64,000 nucleotides of DNA from Bacteroidota bacterium (GTDB lineage Bacteria > Bacteroidota > Bacteroidia > Flavobacteriales > Flavobacteriaceae), in assembly GCA_023446155.1 (NCBI GenBank), contig JAEXIT010000008.1, positions 62,001-126,000 of the forward strand. Reading direction: 5' to 3'. A model generated the notes under the pieces. It was not told the origin of the DNA. It saw only the letters and a list, made by a program, of their open reading frames with translations, and did not search any database. Numbering within the stretch: the stretch's first letter is position 1; the number at the start of each line of letters is the position of its first letter. The position numbers and the translations under genes were made by a program. Shown here one piece after another: positions 43,538 to 52,249 of this stretch.

Positions 43538-44848
43538 ATGATAAAAAACTATTATTTAGGGCTTGTTTCTATAGTGTTGTTTGTCGGATGTCTGGAAGCT
43601 AAAGGAATTGCCCCCGTAAAAGGATTAGAGCAGCCATCGCATTTAATGGGACAGTTTGCAATGGACATGTGTCTAAAAGAGGTTGATAAAATAGAGAACG
43701 GGTACGCTACGATTATTACGGATGACCGAAAGATGGTATCGCCAGACAGGATAAAGACAAAAATGACGGTCGGTGAAAACAGAAAAAGGGTCAATGGAAA
43801 AAGGGATAAAATAGCGAATGAAAGTCAAAAGAAAAAAACAAGAGCAACGTTTGTTGCGAATAAAACTCTTTCCGGGAACAAAATAGAGCCTGGAAATGAT
43901 ACGGTTGAAAAGAAACAAACGGACTCCGGATCGGATCCGTCAGATAAAGTAACTAACGAAACGAAAAAAGGAGCAAAACGATTAATTGTTGGTTGGGGAG
44001 ATAGCCTAACGGCCGGAGCCGGGGGGAATGGCGTAACCTATTTAACAACATTACAAGGACTTTTGGGAAACGGCTATGAAGTGATAAACTGCGGAGTAGG
44101 TGGCGAAACAGCAGCGACAATTGCTGCCAGACAAGGCGGCGTTCCGGCCTATCTTAAAAAAGGGTTTGTTTTACCGGAAACAACAGAAGAAGTCATTATT
44201 TCTAAGAATTCGGCAAAGGGAAATACGTTTACAAACAAATATGGAAAACAAATAAGCCCATTGATTCAAGGAGATGGATATTCGGTGAATCCGTGCTATA
44301 TAAAAGGATTAAAATGTACACTTTCGTATGATTATTTGTTGAAAAACTGGAAAATTCGCCGGGATGTAGCATCAAAACAAAAGACCACAGTAGCCGCAAA
44401 TACACCGCTGACTTTTTATGGAGCTAAAGCATATCGAAACCCATATGCACAAATCATTTGGATGGGACAAAATGAAGAAGGACATTCCTCAAATGAACAA
44501 CTTATCGAGTATTATCGATCGATGATTGAGTTTACCGGAAGTAAAAATTATGTTGTAATTGGACTACATACCGGTACACGGGAGAGTCGCGCCGCGCTTG
44601 AAAAAGATATGGCGGAAGCTTTTGGTCAGAATTATATTAATTGGCGGGAATACATATGTAGTGTAGATGCCTTAAAAGACGCAGGCTTAAAACCAACGGA
44701 TGAAGATCTCAAAGCCATTGCTGAAGGATATCTGCCTCCTGCTTTTTGGTCGACAAAAACCGATGCGGTGCATGTGAATGCGATCTGTTATAAACTACTT
44801 GGGCAACAGGTGTATAAACGATGTCAACTATTAGGGATTATTAAATAA
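43538..44848 (+). CDS. SGNH/GDSL hydrolase, probable lipoprotein
   Basis: The 436-residue protein has a lipobox-like start (VLFVGC18), then a Lys/Asn/Thr-rich linker to about residue 145. The SGNH core follows: block I GWGDSLTAG (Ser156), block II Gly in NCGVGGETA, block III WMGQNE (Asn312) and block V D409-A-V-H412. All four catalytic positions are present, so it is likely active. SGNH enzymes in polysaccharide loci often add or remove O-acetyl groups; here the surface location suggests an esterase acting on the glycan. The linker is very basic and may bind acidic polysaccharide. Gene orientation is opposite to both neighbours. Confidence 0.85.
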   Translation: MIKNYYLGLVSIVLFVGCLEAKGIAPVKGLEQPSHLMGQFAMDMCLKEVDKIENGYATIITDDRKMVSPDRIKTKMTVGENRKRVNGKRDKIANESQKKKTRATFVANKTLSGNKIEPGNDTVEKKQTDSGSDPSDKVTNETKKGAKRLIVGWGDSLTAGAGGNGVTYLTTLQGLLGNGYEVINCGVGGETAATIAARQGGVPAYLKKGFVLPETTEEVIISKNSAKGNTFTNKYGKQISPLIQGDGYSVNPCYIKGLKCTLSYDYLLKNWKIRRDVASKQKTTVAANTPLTFYGAKAYRNPYAQIIWMGQNEEGHSSNEQLIEYYRSMIEFTGSKNYVVIGLHTGTRESRAALEKDMAEAFGQNYINWREYICSVDALKDAGLKPTDEDLKAIAEGYLPPAFWSTKTDAVHVNAICYKLLGQQVYKRCQLLGIIK

Positions 44849-44920
44849 AAAGAATTCCTAAAATAGCGGTCATTCTGTATTCCTTAAAAAAGGAAATAAA
44901 CAAATTATAGAAAAATAGAG

Positions 44921-44976
44921 AAGGGTATGATTATAATATTCATAACAGTCTGAATACTACAATCATACCCTTTTAT
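44921..44976. terminator. Bidirectional terminator
   Basis: AAGGGTATGATT pairs with AATCATACCCTT across a 28-base loop that itself contains a small ATTCA/TGAAT stem. T residues follow. It lies between the convergent SGNH and epimerase genes. Confidence 0.7.
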
Positions 44977-45045
44977 TAGGGCGTAAATCGTAATCAGGTC
45001 CTAAACCCTTTTAGCATTAGAATTTTCTGATTGACAGATTTGCAA

Positions 45046-46059
45046 TTATATTTTATAACTGTTTTCGTGAACCATTTGGTTGATCCAGCTAAAGGTTTTC
45101 ACCATTCCATCTTGTAATGGTTCCGACACTTCCCAGCCAATTTTTTCTTTATACAAACGGTTATCGGAATTACGACCGCGTACACCGGTAGGACATTTAA
45201 AACCATATTTGTCGAAAAACTCCTGACCTTCGATGTTTTTAATCGTAATGTCTTTTCCGGAAATAGCGATTGCCATTTCTGCCAGTTGGTTAATTGTAAC
45301 CATTTCTTCCGAACCGATATTAACCGGACCTAAGAAATCGGATTCCATCAAACGCAATACGGCTTCCACACATTCGTCAACATACAGGAAAGAACGGGTC
45401 TGTTGTCCGTCGCCCCATACTTCAATTTGAGATCCCGGTTCCGATTCGGCTACTTTACGGCACATTGCTGCCGGCGCTTTTTCTTTACCATCTTTCCAGG
45501 TTCCCTGAGGACCAAAAATATTGTGGAAACGCGCCACGCGAACATCCAATTTATAGTTTCGGTTAAACGCTAAGAATAATCGTTCAGAGAATAATTTTTC
45601 CCATCCGTATTCCGAATCCGGATTTGCCGGATAAGCCGACGATTCTTCGCAGTTCGGGTTAGACGGATCCAATTGGTTGTATTCCGGATACATACAAGCG
45701 GAAGATGAATAGAAAACCTTTTTAACCTTTTTAACCACCGATTCTTTAGCAACGTTTAAGTTGATTAAAGCGGAGTTGTGCATTACATTCGCATCGTTTT
45801 CTCCGGTAAAAATATAACCGGCACCACCCATATCGGCAGCAAGCTGGTATACTTCATCCACACCTTCGTCAATGACACGGGCAACCAAAACAGGATCGGT
45901 TAAATCCCCTTTTATAAATTCGTCACAAATTTCTTCGTGTGCAAAATATTCATGGTTTTTTATATCGCAAATGCGGACAAAGTTTCCTTCATTTTTTAAT
46001 CGTTTCGCCAAATGGCCTCCAATAAAACCACCCCCACCTAAAACTATTATTTTTTTCAT
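45046..46059 (-). CDS. GDP-mannose 3,5-epimerase-like NAD-dependent epimerase
   Basis: The 337-residue extended SDR enzyme resembles plant GME, which converts GDP-mannose to GDP-L-galactose, more than other sugar epimerases. The NAD site is LGGGGFIGGHLAK. GME hallmarks are AADMGGAGYI, SSSACMYPEYNQL with Cys122, YGWEK (Tyr151/Lys155), RFHNIFGPQGTWKDGKEKAP followed by AAMCRK (Lys194), WGDGQQTRSFLYVDECVE and VRGRNSDN. Cys122 and Lys194 occupy the positions of the two general acid/base residues of GME. The product would be GDP-L-galactose or GDP-L-gulose. It follows the WcaI-like glycosyltransferase by 14 bases. Confidence 0.9.
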   Translation of the reverse strand: MKKIIVLGGGGFIGGHLAKRLKNEGNFVRICDIKNHEYFAHEEICDEFIKGDLTDPVLVARVIDEGVDEVYQLAADMGGAGYIFTGENDANVMHNSALINLNVAKESVVKKVKKVFYSSSACMYPEYNQLDPSNPNCEESSAYPANPDSEYGWEKLFSERLFLAFNRNYKLDVRVARFHNIFGPQGTWKDGKEKAPAAMCRKVAESEPGSQIEVWGDGQQTRSFLYVDECVEAVLRLMESDFLGPVNIGSEEMVTINQLAEMAIAISGKDITIKNIEGQEFFDKYGFKCPTGVRGRNSDNRLYKEKIGWEVSEPLQDGMVKTFSWINQMVHENSYKI

Positions 46060-46073
46060 AATTATAGCGTTAA

Positions 46074-47303
46074 TTATAATGTATTGATCTTTTCAATAAA
46101 TGAATTTAAAATCATATTCTTGGAGAAATTCTCGACCATATAGGCACGCGCTTTTTCTCCGGTTTCTTTTTGTAAATTTTTATCGTCCTTTAAAGTCAGC
46201 ACTGCATTGTATATCGCATCGCTGTCTTCATTGGTATAATATCCCCATCCTTGCGATGAGTTAATATGGCGTGCTACTTCCGAACTCAAGTCACCCGTAA
46301 TAACCGATGGCCGCGCGCTACTCATCATACCCAATATTTTTGACGGCATAACCGAATCGATCACATCGGATTTCTGAAACAACACGTGTAAATCGGCGCT
46401 ACACAATAAATTCGACAAATCTTCATACGGTATCGGTTCGTAATAGCGAATAAAGCCCATCAGGTTATTGTCTTTTAAGACCTGAAGTAACTCATTTTTA
46501 TAAGCGCCTTCACCCACCAATACAAATTCGATGTCCGGGAACTGTTGCAACTTTTTGGCTAAGTTAATATAAACTTCCCAATTTTGCTTCTGACCGATAT
46601 TTCCGGAGTACAAAATGGTAAATTTATCTTTAGAAATATAGTCGTGTTGCTGGTAATTATTCGGATTTATAAAATCCACATCAACCCAGTCCGGGAAAAA
46701 TACAGGATTGGTCTGCGGTGCTTTTAGTTTAATACGGTCCACCATTTTAAAACTGATGGAACTGATAATATCCGATTTTACATATAGATAGGTTTCGATT
46801 TTGTACAAGAGTTTTTTAAAAGCAGCCGAAACCGGGTTTTGCTTTAGTAAGCCGGATTCATAGGCGGCATCGAACTCAAAATCCTTAATCGAAGTCCATA
46901 ATTTGGCTTTCAGACGTCTTTTTAAAAACAGTCCAAGCATCACATTGGTGGTAAAAGGGATGTTACAAAAAACAAGATCCGCTTTTTTGATTTTTCTCAG
47001 ATTAAAGAAATTTCCGAAATTAAAAGAGAGTATATGCAGGATACGGCGGGAAAAATTCTGGTTTTCCGGCACATAAAATTTATAACGGTACACTTTTACA
47101 CCATTAATGTCTTCCGAATAAAAACGTGGTTTGTCTTGATAGTGTTCCGGGATTTTCCACATTGGATAATACGGAAAACCGGTTATTACCGAAACATTAT
47201 AGCCTTTTGTAACGAGAAACTCGGCTAATTGTGAGGTGTATAAACCAATAGCGGTATCTTCAGGTGCGTAATTTACGGTAATGAAAGTAATGTCTTTGAT
47301 CAT
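46074..47303 (-). CDS. WcaI-like GT4 glycosyltransferase
   Basis: The 409-residue enzyme begins ITFITVNYAPEDTAIGLYTS and VITGFPYYPMWKIPEHY, blocks typical of the colanic-acid WcaI family. The C-terminal half has FTILYSGNIGQKQNWEVYIN and the donor-site region DSVMPSKILGMMSSARPSVI. WcaI transfers a GDP-linked 6-deoxysugar in colanic acid; with the GME-like gene directly downstream, an L-galactose (GDP-linked) donor is attractive here. That link is inference. Confidence 0.88.
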   Translation of the reverse strand: MIKDITFITVNYAPEDTAIGLYTSQLAEFLVTKGYNVSVITGFPYYPMWKIPEHYQDKPRFYSEDINGVKVYRYKFYVPENQNFSRRILHILSFNFGNFFNLRKIKKADLVFCNIPFTTNVMLGLFLKRRLKAKLWTSIKDFEFDAAYESGLLKQNPVSAAFKKLLYKIETYLYVKSDIISSISFKMVDRIKLKAPQTNPVFFPDWVDVDFINPNNYQQHDYISKDKFTILYSGNIGQKQNWEVYINLAKKLQQFPDIEFVLVGEGAYKNELLQVLKDNNLMGFIRYYEPIPYEDLSNLLCSADLHVLFQKSDVIDSVMPSKILGMMSSARPSVITGDLSSEVARHINSSQGWGYYTNEDSDAIYNAVLTLKDDKNLQKETGEKARAYMVENFSKNMILNSFIEKINTL

Positions 47304-47711
47304 AATTATTTATGAATATTGACTGAATATCATTGGTGTTTTGTGTGTTTTGGTACAAAATTTTAATGATATTCACAATATTGTAATATTTTTTCTGAAT
47401 GGATAAAATGTAGAGGAGAATTTTGAGAACAAAATGTTAGTAAAAAAACATTTCGTGGTTTTTTGTAAAGTTTTTTACAAAAAAACAAATATACACAAAA
47501 CAACCCTAAAAACACAACATAAAATCCGTGGCACATCAGCCTTATATTGCAAATATAGATTTTAGAATGAAATAAAAACAGTTTTATTCTTTTTAATTAA
47601 ATGATTATATTTTATGGGATTCGGCGGGAATCGTTAATTCTTGTTTTTTGTTAAATTTAACTAAAAGTAGACCAAGGTTTTTTTATATATTGCAACCATT
47701 AATTGGAATAC
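47304..47711. other. Divergent AT-rich spacer with hairpin and -7-like sites
   Basis: No gene is visible in about 400 bases. TTTTTTGTAAA and TTTACAAAAAA form a perfect 11-bp hairpin at 47459-47484. TAnnTTTG elements facing the minus strand (TATATTTG) lie at 47486-47493 and 47550-47557. The arrangement implies a long leader for the minus-strand WcaI/GME pair. The plus-strand promoter for the UXS gene is not clear. Confidence 0.5.
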
Positions 47712-48695
47712 ATGAAAAGAATATTAATTACAGGAGCAGCAGGGTTTTTAGGATCACATTTATGCGACAGATTTATAGCGGAAGGCTACTTTGTGATTGG
47801 AATGGACAATCTGATTACGGGTGACTTGAAAAATATCGAGCATTTGTTTAAAAATCCAAACTTTGAATTTTACCATCACGATATAACGAAGTTTGTGCAT
47901 GTTCCGGGTCAATTAGACTATATACTACATTTTGCCTCACCGGCAAGTCCAATCGATTATCTTAAAATTCCAATACAAACGTTAAAAGTAGGATCGTTAG
48001 GAACGCACAATCTGCTAGGATTAGCTCGTGTGAAAAAAGCGAGAATTTTAATTGCATCAACTTCAGAGGTCTATGGAGATCCGTTAATACATCCGCAAAC
48101 GGAAGATTATTACGGAAATGTGAATACCATCGGTCCGCGAGGCGTATATGACGAAGCCAAGCGTTTTCAGGAATCCATTACAATGGCCTATCATACCTTC
48201 CACGGTGTGGAAACCCGTATTGTACGGATTTTTAATACCTATGGACCACGAATGCGTTTAAACGACGGTCGTGTTATTCCGGCATTCATCGGTCAGGCGT
48301 TACGTGGCGAAGACCTTACAATTTTTGGAGACGGTTCGCAAACCCGTTCGTTCTGTTATGTAGACGACCAGGTAGAAGGAATCTTCCGATTACTACATTC
48401 AGACTATGTATTACCGGTTAATATTGGTAATCCGGACGAGATTACGATAAAAGATTTCGCAGAAGAAATCATCAAACTTACCGGTACCGATCAGAAAGTT
48501 GTATATCGACCACTACCGGTTAACGATCCGTTACAACGACAGCCCGATATTACCAAGGCTAGAGAAATCCTGGGATGGGAACCTAAAGTATCCCGTTCGG
48601 AAGGGATGAAAATTACCTATGAGTATTTCAAGTCGTTATCGACCGAAGAATTATTAAAAGAAGAGCATAAGGATTTTTCTAAATATATATTTTAG
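47712..48695 (+). CDS. UDP-glucuronate decarboxylase-like (UXS) epimerase/dehydratase
   Basis: The 327-residue extended SDR starts MKRILITGAAGFLGSHLCDR at ATG 47712; a TTG nine bases upstream is less likely. UXS blocks are IDYLKIPIQTLKVGSLGTHN, STSEVYGDPLIHPQTEDYYG, PRGVYDEAKRFQE (Tyr/Lys) and RIFNTYGPRMRLNDGRVIP, then GDGSQTRSFCYVDD. UXS turns UDP-glucuronate into UDP-xylose, so the glycan may contain xylose. The product could instead be a related 4-keto sugar. Stop and next start overlap by one base. Confidence 0.9.
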   Translation: MKRILITGAAGFLGSHLCDRFIAEGYFVIGMDNLITGDLKNIEHLFKNPNFEFYHHDITKFVHVPGQLDYILHFASPASPIDYLKIPIQTLKVGSLGTHNLLGLARVKKARILIASTSEVYGDPLIHPQTEDYYGNVNTIGPRGVYDEAKRFQESITMAYHTFHGVETRIVRIFNTYGPRMRLNDGRVIPAFIGQALRGEDLTIFGDGSQTRSFCYVDDQVEGIFRLLHSDYVLPVNIGNPDEITIKDFAEEIIKLTGTDQKVVYRPLPVNDPLQRQPDITKAREILGWEPKVSRSEGMKITYEYFKSLSTEELLKEEHKDFSKYIF

Positions 48696-50047
48696 TGCGT
48701 AGAACTACCGGCCGGTATTCCGGATATATTAGACCTTTTTCCTATTTGTTGGATTTGATTATTATCAATATCCTGACAGTCTTTTTATTGCCCGAAACGA
48801 TAGGATTTTACTATAATATATTTATCAGTATCACTTGGGTCACCATTGCTTTGAATATCGGTTTTTATGAAGTCTATCGCTATACAAAAGCCATTGAGAT
48901 ATTTGGAAAAATACTAAAACAATATGCTTTGTTTTTGGTATTCAGTTTTGCCTATATCGGATATTTCTCCAAATATTCGAAACCTTCGGAAACGATAGAA
49001 TATACGACAACCGCAATGGCTTTAGTCGCAGCATTTAAATTTGCAGTATTCTATTTTCTAAAACGATTTCGGGTGGTTTTCGGCGGAAACTTCCGCAGGG
49101 TTATCATCGTTGGTCAAAGTAAAAATATTTGTCAGCTTCAGGAGTTTTTTACCGAAAATCCGGATTATGGATATAAACTGGAAAAAGTATTCCATTTTGA
49201 TAAAAATGAACCGGGCGAAAGCATTTCCTCTTGTTTTAAATTTGCATTGGATCGGAATATCGATGAAATCTATTGCTCCTTGGAAGACTTATCCAATTCT
49301 CAGGTGAGTAAGTTTGTCGATTTTACCGATAATAATCTGAAGTTACTTAAATTCTTACCGGATAGTAAAGAGATTCTTTCCCGTAATCTGGTTTACGACT
49401 ATTACGGCTATATTCCCATTATATCAATGCGAAACATCCCCTTGGACAAGCCGTTTAATAAAATTGTAAAAAGAATTTTCGATATTTTTTTCTCGCTGTT
49501 AATTATCATCGGATTGCTTTCCTGGTTAACACCATTGTTAGCGATTCTGATAAAAATGGAATCAAAAGGACCAATATTCTTTAAACAAAAACGAAACGGA
49601 CTCAACTACAAAGAGTTTAACTGCTATAAATTCCGCTCGATGCGCCCAAATGAAATTGCCGATTTGGAGCAAGTTTCTAAAAATGATCCCAGAATTACCA
49701 GAATTGGGCGTTTTATCCGTAAGACGAGTATCGATGAATTACCACAGTTCTTTAATGTGATCCTAGGCGATATGTCGGTTGTAGGACCACGACCACATAT
49801 GGTGAGTCATACCGAAATGTATGCCCGAAGTGTAGATAAATTTATGGTACGCCATTTTATTAAGCCCGGAATTACCGGATTGGCACAAACCAATGGATAC
49901 CGGGGAGAAGTGGAAACGAACTACGATATCATTAATCGGGTGAAATACGATATTTTCTATTTGGAAAACTGGGCGCTTTTACTCGACATAAAAATTATTT
50001 ATCTTACCGTATACAATGCTATTAAAGGAGATAAAAAAGCCTATTAA
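48695..50047 (+). CDS. Polyprenyl glycosylphosphotransferase (WcaJ/WbaP type)
   Basis: The 450-residue inner-membrane protein starts at GTG with YIRPFSYLLDLIIINILTVF. It has four N-terminal membrane helices, a CoA-binding-like central domain (RVIIVGQSKNICQLQEFF) and the C-terminal sugar transferase domain. This carries KRIFDIFFSLLIIIGLLSWL, PIFFKQKRNGLNYKEF, YKFRSMR and KTSIDELPQFFNVILGDMS followed by VVGPRP. It starts repeat-unit synthesis by moving a sugar phosphate to undecaprenyl phosphate. The overlap with UXS and the next GT2 gene shows a tight operon. Confidence 0.94.
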   Translation: MRRTTGRYSGYIRPFSYLLDLIIINILTVFLLPETIGFYYNIFISITWVTIALNIGFYEVYRYTKAIEIFGKILKQYALFLVFSFAYIGYFSKYSKPSETIEYTTTAMALVAAFKFAVFYFLKRFRVVFGGNFRRVIIVGQSKNICQLQEFFTENPDYGYKLEKVFHFDKNEPGESISSCFKFALDRNIDEIYCSLEDLSNSQVSKFVDFTDNNLKLLKFLPDSKEILSRNLVYDYYGYIPIISMRNIPLDKPFNKIVKRIFDIFFSLLIIIGLLSWLTPLLAILIKMESKGPIFFKQKRNGLNYKEFNCYKFRSMRPNEIADLEQVSKNDPRITRIGRFIRKTSIDELPQFFNVILGDMSVVGPRPHMVSHTEMYARSVDKFMVRHFIKPGITGLAQTNGYRGEVETNYDIINRVKYDIFYLENWALLLDIKIIYLTVYNAIKGDKKAY

Positions 50048-50814
50048 TGTCGCAATTGGTTTCTATAATAACACCAACGTTTAATTCCGCACAATTTATA
50101 AGCGATACCATCCTGTCGGTTCAGAACCAGACGTATCCGGATTGGGAAATGCTTATTGTGGATGATGCTTCGACGGATGAAACGGTAGCAATAGTCAAAA
50201 TATTTGCCGAACAAGACAATCGGATCCGACTCTACCAATTAGAGTGTAATTCGGGAGCGGGTGTAGCGCGAAATCAGGCTTTGGAAAAAGCCTCCGGTCG
50301 GTATATCGCGTTTTTGGATGCCGATGATTTGTGGAAACCGGAAAAACTGGAAAAACAACTCGCTTTTTTAGCACAAAACAAACTCCCTTTTACCTTTTCC
50401 TTTTACGATTGTATCGATGAAAACGGTATGTCGTTACACAAAAGAATCAAAGCGCCCCTACGACTTAGTTACCGCCAATTGTTCTTTTGTAATTTTGTAG
50501 GAAATCTAACCGGAATATACGATACGGATTATTTCGGAAAAATTCCAATAGCATCGTTCCGAAAGCGACAAGACTGGATTGTTTGGTTAACCATCTTGAA
50601 ACAGATAAAAACCGCACAACCGGTTCCGGAAAGTCTGGCCTTATACCGAATCCGAAAAGACTCGATCTCGGCGTCAAAGCGAAGTTTGTTACAACATAAC
50701 TACCGGATATACCGCGATTTCCATAGGAAAAGCAGTATCGTAGCTTTCTGTTGTATGATTGGATTTTTATTTATGCAATTACTGATAAAACCCCGTTTTG
50801 TAGAAAAATTATAA
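50047..50814 (+). CDS. GT2 family glycosyltransferase
   Basis: The 255-residue cytoplasmic enzyme has the GT-A blocks LVSIITPTFNSAQFISDTIL, WEMLIVDDASTDETV, GAGVARNQALEKASGRYIAF and LDADDLWKPEKLEKQL (DxD), with a short C-terminal hydrophobic tail. The TAATG overlap with the phosphotransferase gene couples translation. It is the last gene of the polysaccharide locus and overlaps the 3' end of the convergent CapK-like gene by six bases. Confidence 0.92.
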   Translation: MSQLVSIITPTFNSAQFISDTILSVQNQTYPDWEMLIVDDASTDETVAIVKIFAEQDNRIRLYQLECNSGAGVARNQALEKASGRYIAFLDADDLWKPEKLEKQLAFLAQNKLPFTFSFYDCIDENGMSLHKRIKAPLRLSYRQLFFCNFVGNLTGIYDTDYFGKIPIASFRKRQDWIVWLTILKQIKTAQPVPESLALYRIRKDSISASKRSLLQHNYRIYRDFHRKSSIVAFCCMIGFLFMQLLIKPRFVEKL

Positions 50815-52128
50815 TAACGATTGGAATTGTTTTAGTTTCCCTCTGTTCGAGCGGGCTAAGGTTGCCTTCCGATTAAAAATAAAAGTAAGTCCGGCTTCCA
50901 GATACAATGCGATGGCGGCTTCAATCTTCTGAATTTGATCCAATGTCAATTCGACATCACTCACATAATCGATCTCAAAAGTATCCTTTTGGATTTGTTT
51001 GATGATAAATTCCTTCACATTACCGTCGTCTTCGATAATACTTTTGGTGATATAATAAAACGTAAGTCCCGGTGCTTTTTTACCGCTTGGCAAAACGGCT
51101 ACATCATTCGTACGTCCGGTTAGTTTTTTTAAAATCGTTTTTTTAGCCGTACTCGATTCGTCCAAAACTCCGATATCACCAATATCATAGCGAATAAAAG
51201 GATGGGCTTTGTTATATAAAGACGTAATCACAATACGTCCTTCCTGACCGTTTGGAAGCGGCCGATTCTCTTCGTCGAGAATTTCCACAAATAGTGTTTC
51301 GGTATTGACCTGCCATTCACCATCTGGATTTTGAAAAGCGATCAGATCCAACTCGGAGGCACCATATTCGTTTACGATTGGAATGCCGAATTGTGTTTCG
51401 AGTAAAATTTTATCTTCCTCAAAAAGCATTTCCGAAGTGACCATACAAACCTTTAATGTCGGACAAACGGTTTTAAGTACGATATTCCGAGTCTTCAAAA
51501 ACTTGGCAAACAACACAATCGAACTGGTGTAACCGTTGATATAATCGAACTTTTGTCTTTTGAATTTTTCCAATACCTGCTCAAGGAAACCATCGGATAA
51601 GTCAAAAATCGGAAAGCGGTAGCGATTGCCTAAATAATCTTTTAAGCGCTCCTTATAATAGCCGAATTTGTCCAATGGAATGCCGTAAAAACGGGCTTGA
51701 TATGAGGTGTTGAAATCGATGTTGTACCAGCCGAAACGATAAAAAAAGGACGCCCAGGTTAAGGCATGTACATACTTGTCTTTTGCAAAAATAAACGGAT
51801 CGCCACTGGAACCAGAGGTTTTATTTACAAACGAATTGGAAAGGGTATAACCTCGCGAAAGACGATTTTCCAGCGGTTGTTGCAACGCTTTTTTAGTCAG
51901 TACCGGTAAATCCGACCAGTTGTCAAAGGTCTTTTTTCCGACTAGTTTTTGGTAAAAAGAATTGTTTTCCAGATGAAAGGTGACGATTTCTTTTTGCTTA
52001 ACAGCAATATAATCCGGATAGATATTTTCCGGAATTGCGCAAATGGATTCAAATTCCGATTGTGCCTTCTTCATCGGGAAACCACTGATTTTTAAAGAGA
52101 AATCGAATAGTCGGAACACAGGTGTCAA
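50809..52128 (-). CDS. CapK / phenylacetate--CoA ligase-like adenylate-forming protein
   Basis: The 439-residue protein contains NKTSGSSGDPFIFAKDKYVH (the adenylation P-loop), EYGASELDLIAFQNPDGEW and HPFIRYDIGDIGVLDES, blocks of the CapK/PaaK superfamily. The start is TTG at 52128 because the family N-terminus (FRLFDFSLKISGFPMKKAQ) begins there and the first ATG would cut it. CapK-type genes are common in capsule loci, where they may activate an acyl or amino acid to decorate the glycan, but the substrate is unknown. It is convergent with the polysaccharide operon. Confidence 0.87.
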   Translation of the reverse strand: MTPVFRLFDFSLKISGFPMKKAQSEFESICAIPENIYPDYIAVKQKEIVTFHLENNSFYQKLVGKKTFDNWSDLPVLTKKALQQPLENRLSRGYTLSNSFVNKTSGSSGDPFIFAKDKYVHALTWASFFYRFGWYNIDFNTSYQARFYGIPLDKFGYYKERLKDYLGNRYRFPIFDLSDGFLEQVLEKFKRQKFDYINGYTSSIVLFAKFLKTRNIVLKTVCPTLKVCMVTSEMLFEEDKILLETQFGIPIVNEYGASELDLIAFQNPDGEWQVNTETLFVEILDEENRPLPNGQEGRIVITSLYNKAHPFIRYDIGDIGVLDESSTAKKTILKKLTGRTNDVAVLPSGKKAPGLTFYYITKSIIEDDGNVKEFIIKQIQKDTFEIDYVSDVELTLDQIQKIEAAIALYLEAGLTFIFNRKATLARSNRGKLKQFQSLL

Positions 52129-52217
52129 TTTTAGTCAAAGTTAGAAAAACAAACGAAGCAGCCTATAGTCGGATAAACTTTTTAGCATTAAAATTATAAT
52201 ATCCATTCAAAACGGAG

Positions 52218-52225
52218 TATTTTTG
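52218..52225 (+). promoter_or_regulatory. -7 element for purD
   Basis: TATTTTTG fits TAnnTTTG, 24 bases before the purD ATG. Confidence 0.55.
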
Positions 52226-52249
52226 ACGTTTCAAAAAACAACACAACAA

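Noticed and set aside
47703..47711. TTG start for the UXS-like gene
   Set aside because: It adds only three residues; the family N-terminus MKRILITGAAGF begins at the ATG at 47712.
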